Positions 15,533 to 22,388 of a stretch of 59,363 nucleotides of DNA are shown piece after piece. Where the stretch lies: NCBI GenBank assembly GCA_005777235.1, contig SXND01000032.1, forward strand, positions 1 to 59,363, given 5' to 3'. Source of the stretch: Pseudomonadota bacterium (GTDB taxonomy: Bacteria > Tectomicrobia > Entotheonellia > Entotheonellales > Entotheonellaceae). Position 1 is the first letter of the stretch; each line of letters opens with the position of its first letter. The notes below the pieces were generated by a model. The model saw nothing but the letters and a program-made list of their open reading frames with translations, did no database searches and was not told the DNA's origin. A program made the translations under genes and the position numbers.

Positions 15533-16504
15533 ATGCACAAGCGTACGGTAGGATGTCTGGTGTGGGCGCGCCTGGGGCTGGCGTGGCTGCTGCTCTCTGG
15601 CGGTGGGCCGGCGTGGGCCCAGGAGCGCCTGTGTCCCGATGGCCAGCGCGCGTATTTCGGCGTGTGCCCGGAGATGTCACGCCCGCAACCGCAGCCCCAA
15701 CCGCAACCCCAGCCCCAGCCCCAGCCGCAACCACAACCGCAACCACAACCGCAACCGCAACCACAACCGCCGGTAGCTCCACGGACGCTGCGTAATAGCA
15801 TTGGTATGGAGTTCGTGCGCATCGAAGCGGGGACGTTTCAGATGGGGTCGCACGACGGCGATGCTGACGAAAAGCCGGTGCATACGGTGCGCCTCAGTCG
15901 GCCCTTCTATCTGGGCATCCACGAGGTGACGCAGGGGCAGTGGCAGGCGGTGATGGGCAGCAATCCCAGCAGGTTCACCGGCGATGCTCAGCGACCTGTG
16001 GAACAGGTGTCGTGGAACGACGTGCAGGAGTTCCTGCGACGGCTCAATGCGCGTGAAGGGGGTACGCCGTATCGCCTGCCCACCGAGGCGGAGTGGGAAT
16101 ACGCCGCACGGGCCGGGAGTACGGCGGCGTATAGTTTTGGCAATGAGGCACAGCAGTTGGGCATATATGCGTGGTACTTGGACAATGCTGGCCAGAAAAC
16201 CCACCCGGTGGGGCAGAAGCAGCCGAATGCCTGGGGCCTGCATGACATGCATGGTAACGTATGGGAATGGGTGCAGGATATATACGACAGCGCGGCGTAC
16301 AAAGAGAGGGCCGCTGCAGGGTCTGCTGCAGTCGATCCTGCAGTGGGTACCGCTGGGCCTGCTGCAGCGGGCGCCGATCGGGTGATCCGGGGCGGGTGCT
16401 GGTACTACGATGCCGGCGGCTGCCGGGCGGCGGCCCGCGACCGCATCGACCCGGGCGGCCGCATCGACGGCCTGGGCTTTCGCCTGCTGAGGACGGCCCC
16501 GTAA
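15533..16504 (+). CDS. Exported formylglycine-enzyme-fold (SUMF1-like) protein with proline-glutamine linker
   Basis: A 323-residue protein: signal peptide (about 1-29, ending AWAQE), a low-complexity linker of about 15 proline-glutamine pairs (residues about 51-80), then an FGE-sulfatase/C-type-lectin-like domain. Domain marks are NSIGMEFVRIEAGTFQMGS, LGIHEVTQGQWQAVMG, the LPTEAEWEYAARAG motif, LHDMHGNVWEWVQD and a C-terminal RVIRGGCW...LGFRLLR. The enzyme cysteines of true formylglycine-generating enzyme are not convincing here; such domains often serve as binding folds. The last 40 residues look like a DGR variable region (separate feature). The export signal and linker suggest surface display. 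Confidence 0.88.
   Translation: MHKRTVGCLVWARLGLAWLLLSGGGPAWAQERLCPDGQRAYFGVCPEMSRPQPQPQPQPQPQPQPQPQPQPQPQPQPQPPVAPRTLRNSIGMEFVRIEAGTFQMGSHDGDADEKPVHTVRLSRPFYLGIHEVTQGQWQAVMGSNPSRFTGDAQRPVEQVSWNDVQEFLRRLNAREGGTPYRLPTEAEWEYAARAGSTAAYSFGNEAQQLGIYAWYLDNAGQKTHPVGQKQPNAWGLHDMHGNVWEWVQDIYDSAAYKERAAAGSAAVDPAVGTAGPAAAGADRVIRGGCWYYDAGGCRAAARDRIDPGGRIDGLGFRLLRTAP
16381..16502 (+). other. Candidate diversity-generating-retroelement variable region
   Basis: The 3' end of the FGE-fold gene has the form seen in DGR target genes. Positions that vary in such proteins (after GGCW, around CRAA, and before LGFRL) are coded TAC TAC GAT, GGC GGC, GCC, GAC, ATC, GGC and ATC GAC GGC. All but one have the form NNC, as produced by adenine mutagenesis of AAC template codons. 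The invariant codons between them spell the usual W..C R A A . R . R . D P G . R ...LGFR frame. Downstream are a CCCTGT-rich stretch and an 11-bp inverted repeat, CGCCTGCCGGG (16558-16568) and CCCGGCAGGCG (16625-16635). No template repeat or reverse transcriptase is in the window. Confidence 0.5.
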
Positions 16505-16719
16505 CCCTGTGCCCTGTTACCCTGTATCCCTCTGCAGGGTTTTGCCTATGGGTTGTACGCCTGCCGGGTAGGGAGGCCTGCAGCCCAAGGCGTGCGCAGC
16601 CGCCAGGGCAGCAGGCCGTACCGCCCCGGCAGGCGTGGGCTCCAGGGGGTGCGTCCGAGATGATGCGAGGTGCTTGCTGCATGCAAGGCGTCCGCTCAGG
16701 TCATGGCTGGCTCACCTGA

Positions 16720-16971
16720 GAGCCCGATCCCCTCGCGGGCTGGGCCACTGGTCCGAGAGAAGCAGGACGACACCGCAATAGCGTGGAACAAGACCATCGC
16801 GCCGTCAAGCGGGTGACACGGCCCATGCTCGGGTTCAAAGCGTTCGACGCCGCCCAGGAGACACTTGTCGGGATCGAACTCATGCAGATAATGAAGAAGA
16901 AACAGATGATGGTGGAGGCCGGAGACGAGGGCCGCACTGCAGCCGCACCGTTCTCCGCCCTGGCTGCGTAA
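16720..16971 (+). pseudogene. IS6-family transposase, C-terminal remnant
   Basis: The frame ending at 16971 contains VEQDHRAVKRVTRPMLGF followed by KAFDAAQETLVGIELMQIMKKKQM. This is the C-terminal part of IS6/IS240-type DDE transposases and includes the third catalytic acid (Glu of VEQDH). The frame is closed by a TGA at 16717 and the 60 bp before VEQDH are no longer family-like, so the catalytic Asp residues and N-terminus are missing. The stretch 16972-17167 holds no gene apart from the promoter region of the next CDS. Confidence 0.8.
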
Positions 16972-17167
16972 TCCCCCCACCGACTGGGACAACCGTCCCT
17001 GCATGACCTCCTGCACACAATTTGCGACAGAGCCAAAACAACTCCTTGAAAGATCAAGCGTCTTGTGAGAAGTTTGGGGTACCATCACTCAATACGGTGG
17101 CAGGTGCATAGTGCGACAACACGGCAAGCAACGCGGCACATGTCGGTCACACAGGAAGAAGGTCAAC

Positions 17168-18331
17168 ATGGCAACACAGCATGAAGTGATTGAGCGGGCA
17201 TTGGCCTTGCAGGAGTTGGTGCGCCAGGAAGCTCCACACACAGAAAGACAAGGGAATCTGACCGCACCTGTGGTCCAGGCGCTCCTCAACGCGGAGCTGT
17301 TCTACCTGATGGTGCCTGCGGCTCTGGGCGGTCTCGAAGTCGACGGCCGCACCTATCTTGAGGTGGTCGAAGCCATCTCGGCGGCGGACGGGTCGACAGG
17401 CTGGTGCGTCATGATCGGGGCCGAGCTGAATGGCATGGTGGGCGTCCACCTTCCTGCAGACGTGGCCCGCGGCATCTTGTCCCACAACGGTCCTATCTGC
17501 TGCGCCGGCTCCCTCATCCACGATGGCACCGCCAGCATCGAACAGGCAGGGGACCACTACCGTCTCTCAGGGCGTTGGCGATTTGCGAGTGGGTGCCAGC
17601 ACTCCTCCTATGTTATTGCCTTTGCGCCTTTGTGCGTGGCGGGTCAGCCCGTGATGACGGACAATGCGCCCACTATCCTTATGCCGTTCGTCGCACGGGA
17701 AGATCTCGCCTTCCAGGATACGTGGCAGGTCGCTGGTCTCCGTGGTACGGGTTCGACCGACTTCACTGCCAAGGACGTCTCCGTCAAACCGGAGATGGTG
17801 GCGCCTCTCGGACAGACTCCGCTGCAGCCGACCACCATGTTTCAGTTGCCCATTGGTGCCTTCTTTGCGATAGGCAAGGCGGCGGTGGCGACAGGCATCG
17901 CCCGGGGCGCCCTGGATGCCTTCCTCCCAACGGCCACCCGTACGCCAGCGCTGGCAACGTCTGCCCTCCGTGATGAAGCGCGTATTCAGTTGCAGATCGC
18001 TGACGCGGAGGCGAGTCTGCGCTCGGCGCGCGCCTTCCTGTACGACGCGCTGCAGGACGTCTGGAACGCCACCGAGAGTGGCCGGCCAGTGCCCATCAAG
18101 GACCGGGCCATCCTCCGCCTCGCTTGTGTGCATGCCACCAAGGCCGCCTGTGACACGGTGGAGCTGGTGTACCACGCCGCCGGGAGTGTGTCGCTGTTTG
18201 AAACGAGTCCTCTGCAGCGCGCGCTGCGCGATGTCCATGCCGTGCGGCAGCACATGATGGTCGCCGATCGCTACCGGCAGGATGCGGGGAGGGTCTTGCT
18301 GGGTCTTGAGCCACAGGAGTCCCTGTTTTAG
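17168..18331 (+). CDS. Acyl-CoA dehydrogenase-fold flavoprotein (HsaA/HpaB-like hydroxylase type)
   Basis: A 387-residue flavin enzyme of the acyl-CoA dehydrogenase superfamily. Seen: N-terminal helical domain, GWCVMIGAELNG, the beta-domain stretch YRLSGRWRFASGCQHSSY with VAGLRGTGSTDF, and a C-terminal helical part (ACDTVELVYHAAGSVSLF, RDVHAVRQHM). The last matches the Acyl-CoA_dh_2 domain of flavin-dependent monooxygenases (HsaA, DszC, pigment hydroxylases) rather than true dehydrogenases; the catalytic-base Glu of dehydrogenases is not visible. It would need reduced flavin from a separate reductase, which is not adjacent. The start at 17168 has AGAAGG upstream. Confidence 0.82.
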   Translation: MATQHEVIERALALQELVRQEAPHTERQGNLTAPVVQALLNAELFYLMVPAALGGLEVDGRTYLEVVEAISAADGSTGWCVMIGAELNGMVGVHLPADVARGILSHNGPICCAGSLIHDGTASIEQAGDHYRLSGRWRFASGCQHSSYVIAFAPLCVAGQPVMTDNAPTILMPFVAREDLAFQDTWQVAGLRGTGSTDFTAKDVSVKPEMVAPLGQTPLQPTTMFQLPIGAFFAIGKAAVATGIARGALDAFLPTATRTPALATSALRDEARIQLQIADAEASLRSARAFLYDALQDVWNATESGRPVPIKDRAILRLACVHATKAACDTVELVYHAAGSVSLFETSPLQRALRDVHAVRQHMMVADRYRQDAGRVLLGLEPQESLF

Positions 18332-18368
18332 GCGGCCGATACGTCCGTAGCAATCCGTACGAGTAAAA

Positions 18369-18387
18369 GGGGACAGATTTATTTTCC
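18369..18387. repeat. REP-like motif
   Basis: GGGGACAGATTTATTTTCC resembles the recurrent ends found with REP-associated tyrosine transposases and related elements in many genomes. It is a single copy in the gap between the flavoprotein and the Rpn nuclease. This is a recognition by eye with no element body next to it. Confidence 0.35.
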
Positions 18388-18542
18388 TGTAGGTTGCGCG
18401 TAAGGCTACTGGCACGGCAGCAGTTTCTCGATCAAGGGGAGAGGGAGTCGTGCTACGCTTGTGCCTCGACGAAAATGTCAATCAGCGCCGACGGCGCGGA
18501 CGGCGGGCGCACGCGCCTGGCGCGGTAGAGGGGAGCGCCTGC

Positions 18543-19433
18543 ATGGCGGAAACGGATAGTCTACTCAAGCGGCTGGTCAGTACCTTCAGTGTCGATTTTG
18601 CGAGCTGGCTGCTCGGCGTCCCCGTCCAGGCGGCGCAGGCGTTGCCGAGCGAGTTGCCCGCGGCCACGGTCGCCGTGGATCAGCTGTTTCGGGTGGTCCT
18701 GGCGGACAACCGTGCGTTGCTGTTGCACCTGGAGTTTCAGGGGCGGCGGAGCCATATCCCCATGCAATGGCGCATGCTGGACTACATGCCACGTCTGGCA
18801 CTGGCCTATGGCCTGGAGATGGAAAGTATTGTCCTCTATCTCGGGCAGGGGGCCGGCACGGACGATACGGGCATCCATCAGGTGTACGGGCTTGCGGGCG
18901 CCCCGGTGCTGGCCTGGCACTACCAGGTGCTCCGGCTGTGGCAAACGCCGGCAGAAGCCCTGCTGCGCAGCGACCGCGTCGCCCCTCTGGCACTCATCGG
19001 CCAGACGCGAATGACCGACCCCGAGGCGACCCTCACCGCCGTGGTGGCGCGGATGCGCCGGATGGCGGCGGGCCCGCAGCGGCATTATTTATACACAGCG
19101 TTGCTGGCGCTGCTATCAGACGAGGAGATGATTACCATGGTCGAACGCTTACTCGAAGAAGAGGATCTGTTAGCCGAGTTGGATCTGCCGTACCTACGAC
19201 GGCTCCGGGAACAAACCAGGGCGGAGGGCCGGGCGGAGGGCCGGGCGGAGGGCCGCACTGAGGGCCAACGTGAAGGTGAGGCGACGATGTTATTGCGGCT
19301 GTTGCAGACGCGCTTTGGACCCCTGCCGGCGGAGGTGACGGCACGGGTCATGAGCGCGGACACCGAGACCTTGTTGCGCTGGAGTGAGCGAGTACTGCAG
19401 GCCCTGACCCTTGATGCGGTGTTCATGGCGTGA
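18543..19433 (+). CDS. Rpn/PD-(D/E)XK-family nuclease-like protein with DUF4351
   Basis: A 296-residue protein of the Rpn (recombination-promoting nuclease, formerly transposase_31/YhgA-like) group. N-terminal part: FASWLLGVPV and TVAVDQLFRV followed by LLLHLEFQGR, giving the D...E-x-Q core of a PD-(D/E)XK nuclease. A linker holds repeated E-G-R-A units (RAEGRAEGRAEGRTEGQREG), typical of this family and a known site of repeat slippage. The C-terminus (LLQTRFGPLPAEVTARVMSADTETLLRWSERVL) is the DUF4351-type helical domain. The ATG at 18543 begins a conventional N-terminus; the frame is open further up. Its TGA stop overlaps the right end of the decayed element at 19431. Confidence 0.87.
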   Translation: MAETDSLLKRLVSTFSVDFASWLLGVPVQAAQALPSELPAATVAVDQLFRVVLADNRALLLHLEFQGRRSHIPMQWRMLDYMPRLALAYGLEMESIVLYLGQGAGTDDTGIHQVYGLAGAPVLAWHYQVLRLWQTPAEALLRSDRVAPLALIGQTRMTDPEATLTAVVARMRRMAAGPQRHYLYTALLALLSDEEMITMVERLLEEEDLLAELDLPYLRRLREQTRAEGRAEGRAEGRTEGQREGEATMLLRLLQTRFGPLPAEVTARVMSADTETLLRWSERVLQALTLDAVFMA

Positions 19434-19620
19434 CGGCTCCCCATGGCTAAAGCCAGGGGCTTCTAGGGCTTTGCACCGATGGCTCTCCGCCCAGAACCAA
19501 TCTGCGCTCCCGAAGGAGCCGAGACTCTAGGGTTGTTTCTCTACTTCAGCGTGCACAGTTTTACGGTCGAGACTGCCTCGACCAACGCCCTCCTGTGCGT
19601 TGCAAAGAGCCGTACGCCGC
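19431..19620 (-). mobile_element. Diverged TnpB-type element end, copy B
   Basis: Read on the minus strand this ends in a hairpin with halves CCCCTGGCT and AGCCATGGGG (19439-19459) followed by GAGCCGTCA, so the outer end at 19431 has the GTCA seen at the right ends of all better-preserved elements here. The inner part is related to 4722-4890 (copy A). A tnpB body is not recognisable inside. The hairpin could also serve as a terminator for the Rpn-family gene. Confidence 0.5.
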
Positions 19621-20160
19621 CACCGTTGAGACTCTTCCCCTGCTTGCAGTTGACGCGGCGCCGTATGGTAGAAAGTATAGCACATGAGGTTCGTCTGAAA
19701 CAAGAAACACCGGTTGAAAAAGTATGTTTCAAACATTGACCACAGTCTGTCGAGGAAGAAAAGGCTGTGGCTGCTTTGCAGCCAACCTCCTTCTATCCCC
19801 ATGCATACATGCAGGGGCTTTACGGAGGTCGTGGTAAGCGGCTCTTGCTGGGGCAGCATTGGGAGCGTTCCTGCACAGCCCAGCGCAGGCCAGGGCTGTC
19901 GCACCGCGCTTCCCAACCCTGCTCGGCATGCGAGCGCTGCGTGCCTATCCAGCCTGGACATCCTGGCACATCAAGGAGGCTCCAGTGGTGGGAGCGGGTA
20001 TGCCCCCGCTGTGCCCACAATACGACGTGGGGGCTCACCCGCGATTCGGGTCAAGAAAACCCTCGCCGACGCCCCCAATGGAGGGCAGGCCGGAGGCTAG
20101 GCATGGGGAGAAGCGCCGTACCCACGACTCCCCACGGACTCTGGCAGGTTCGCGAGTCAC
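19621..20160. other. Gene-free region, probably decayed mobile DNA
   Basis: No intact gene. A plus-strand frame at 19767-20183 contains two CxxC pairs (CSACERC near 19918 and CPRCAHN near 20007), which resembles a degraded zinc ribbon. The 23-residue spacing between them does not fit the TnpB ribbons in this window, and no catalytic motif is present. I treat it as possible transposon remnant and do not call a protein. Confidence 0.35.
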
Positions 20161-20715
20161 TCAAGCGCGTGAGGCGTCTTTGAGCTTCGCCTGAAACTCT
20201 TTACGGAGCTTGGCGACTTTCGGATCAATGATCGCCCGGCAATACGGCTGGTAGGGATTAGTGCGGTAATAGTCCTGGTGATAATCCTCAGCCTTGTAAA
20301 AGGTTGTGATGGGGCTGATTTCCGTCACAATGGGGTTCGGCCACAGCGTCGAGGCGTCCGTCTCGCGCTTCGATTGTTCGGCGCTGGCACGTTGTTGTTC
20401 ACTATGGTAGAAAATCACCGAGCGATATTGAGTCCCGGTATCATAGCCCTGGCGGTTTAAGGTGGTGGGATCATGCGTGCGCCAGAAGACGTAGAGGATA
20501 TCGTCAAACGTAATCACGTGTGGATCAAAGGTGATCTGCACGACTTCGGCATGCCCGGTGTTGCCATTACACACCTGCGTATACGTCGGGTTCTGCACCG
20601 CCCCACCGGCATACCCCGATACGGCGCTGTGCACACCTTGTAACTCCAGATAGACGGCTTCTACACACCAGAAGCAGCCCGCCCCCAGGGTCGTCACTTC
20701 GACAGTCGCGGCCAT
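20161..20715 (-). CDS. msrA: Peptide-methionine (S)-S-oxide reductase MsrA
   Basis: Repairs methionine-S-sulfoxide in proteins. The 184 residues are full length with the catalytic motif GCFWC (nucleophile Cys14), GYAGG, NPTYTQVCNGNTGHAEVV, and YHQDYY near the C-terminus. The resolving Cys can be the one in PYCRAI (about residue 163). No signal peptide, so cytoplasmic. The gene lies 18 bp downstream of the thiamine-PP enzyme gene on the same strand, so they may be co-transcribed; no functional link is apparent. Confidence 0.96.
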   Translation of the reverse strand: MAATVEVTTLGAGCFWCVEAVYLELQGVHSAVSGYAGGAVQNPTYTQVCNGNTGHAEVVQITFDPHVITFDDILYVFWRTHDPTTLNRQGYDTGTQYRSVIFYHSEQQRASAEQSKRETDASTLWPNPIVTEISPITTFYKAEDYHQDYYRTNPYQPYCRAIIDPKVAKLRKEFQAKLKDASRA

Positions 20716-20733
20716 GATTTCTCCCTGCCAGGT

Positions 20734-22278
20734 TTAGAGCACCACTTCGATCAAACACGGTCCAGACTCCGCCAGGCCCCGCCGCAACTGCCGTGCTAGG
20801 GACTCGCAGTCCGTCACCCGGACTCCCGGAACCCCCATACCGGCGGCCAGCGACACCCAATCGAGATCCGGACGACCAATTTCGAGCATATCGTTGGCCT
20901 TTTGGCCTGGACGACCAGCGCCCACATTGTCAAACTCGCCCTTAAGAATTTGATATGTACGATTAGCCCAGATCACCGTTGTCACGTTCAAGCCTTCGCG
21001 TGCCATGGTCCACAGCGCTTGCACCGTGTACATGCCACTGCCATCGCCAATCAGCGCCAACACCTTGCGGTCGGGACAGGCCAGGGCTGCCCCAACGGCC
21101 ACGGGCATGCCATAGCCGATCGAGCCCCCCATATTCTGCAACCAGTCGTGCGGTGGGGCGCCAGCCGTGAGTGGATAGAAGCCGCGCCCGGTGGTCACGG
21201 ATTCATCAATGACAATGGCATGCTCAGGAATGACATTGCCCAGAATCGCCGCGATCTTATCGGGATCGAGGGCGCCAGAGGGCATCCCAGGCGTCATGGG
21301 CTGTTGGACGGGCGCGTCGTGGACATCCGCACCGACCAGATCGGCGAGGCGTTCGAGGGCATCAAGCATGTCATCCTCGACAGTGCTGAGCGTGGAGATG
21401 ACACAGCCGTCCGGGGTGAGCACACTGGGATGGTTGGGATAACCGAAGAACGCCACCGGGGCTTTGGCACCGACCAGGAGCATGCGCTGCACATCCTTCA
21501 AGACGTTGAGGGCTTGCGGTACGGGATAAGGCACACGGTTGACGGCGACGCGCCCCGCCCCACGCTGCACCCGGGAGTTCGAGCCCTGCGCCATGAGGCG
21601 GGCGCCGGTCTTGTGGGCAATGGCACCCGCTAAGGCCAGTCCGCGGGCGTGCACCCCGGCTCCGGAGAGCATGAGCATGGCTCCAGGGCCTTGGGCCAGC
21701 ATCCGGGCGGCCTGCTGGACGGCATCGTCAGAGACGGTGAGGCGGCGAGGGATGGTCGGCACGGCCATCGGCCCGCTGCCTTCATTCCAGGCCGTGTCGC
21801 CTGGGAGAATCAGCGTGGCAATACGCCCCGGCGGTGACGAGGCCACCGCAATGGCCTCCGCCCCATCGGTGGCGACCATGCGGGCTTCGGTGGAGGTCTT
21901 GACCCAGTGCGACACCGGGCGGGCAATGCCTTCAATATCGGCGGTGAGCGGCGCATCGTATTGGATGTGATGCGTGGCGTGTTCTCCGACGATGTTGACG
22001 ATGCCCGAGTTGGCCTTTTTGGCATTATGGAGATTCGCCAGCCCATTGCCGAGTCCCGGCCCCAGATGCATCAGCGTGGCGGCCGGCGTCTCACGCATCC
22101 GCCAGTAACCATCTGCGGCGCCTGTCACCACCCCCTCAAACAGGGCGAGCACACAGCGCATGCCGTCGACTTTGTCGAGCGCGGCCACAAAGTGCATCTC
22201 CGAGGTGCCGGGGTTGGTAAAACACACATCCACCCCACCACCAACGAGTGTGCGCACAAGACTCTCTGCACCATTCAT
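20734..22278 (-). CDS. Thiamine-PP-dependent enzyme, acetolactate synthase large-subunit-like
   Basis: A 514-residue three-domain ThDP enzyme. N-terminal Pyr domain: TNPGTSEMHF, then the catalytic Glu48 in ALFEGVVTGAADGY. Middle domain about 180-320. C-terminal PP domain: GGSIGYGMPVAVGAALACP and the Mg/ThDP motif GDGSGMYTVQALWTMAREGLN ending in an Asn-rich stretch (WANRTY). It is shorter than biosynthetic IlvB and has no small-subunit gene beside it. This subgroup is annotated acetolactate synthase-like but sits near benzoylformate decarboxylases, so the true 2-oxoacid is unknown. Confidence 0.88.
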   Translation of the reverse strand: MNGAESLVRTLVGGGVDVCFTNPGTSEMHFVAALDKVDGMRCVLALFEGVVTGAADGYWRMRETPAATLMHLGPGLGNGLANLHNAKKANSGIVNIVGEHATHHIQYDAPLTADIEGIARPVSHWVKTSTEARMVATDGAEAIAVASSPPGRIATLILPGDTAWNEGSGPMAVPTIPRRLTVSDDAVQQAARMLAQGPGAMLMLSGAGVHARGLALAGAIAHKTGARLMAQGSNSRVQRGAGRVAVNRVPYPVPQALNVLKDVQRMLLVGAKAPVAFFGYPNHPSVLTPDGCVISTLSTVEDDMLDALERLADLVGADVHDAPVQQPMTPGMPSGALDPDKIAAILGNVIPEHAIVIDESVTTGRGFYPLTAGAPPHDWLQNMGGSIGYGMPVAVGAALACPDRKVLALIGDGSGMYTVQALWTMAREGLNVTTVIWANRTYQILKGEFDNVGAGRPGQKANDMLEIGRPDLDWVSLAAGMGVPGVRVTDCESLARQLRRGLAESGPCLIEVVL

Positions 22279-22388
22279 ACTGTCCTCGCCTCTCTTCCAG
22301 CCTGCTCTGTGGTATGGCGTACGCCCATCCGTATGCGGATGCGTGGCAGCGCATTGTAGTCAAAAGCCTCAGGGAACACAACAGCACT

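Noticed and set aside
15680..15775. CAACCG/CAGCC tandem repeat as a possible stand-alone repeat
   Set aside because: It encodes the Pro-Gln linker of the FGE-fold protein in frame.
19767..20183. ORF with two CxxC pairs as a zinc-ribbon protein
   Set aside because: Wrong spacing for TnpB, no catalytic motif, low-complexity remainder; recorded only as possible remnant.
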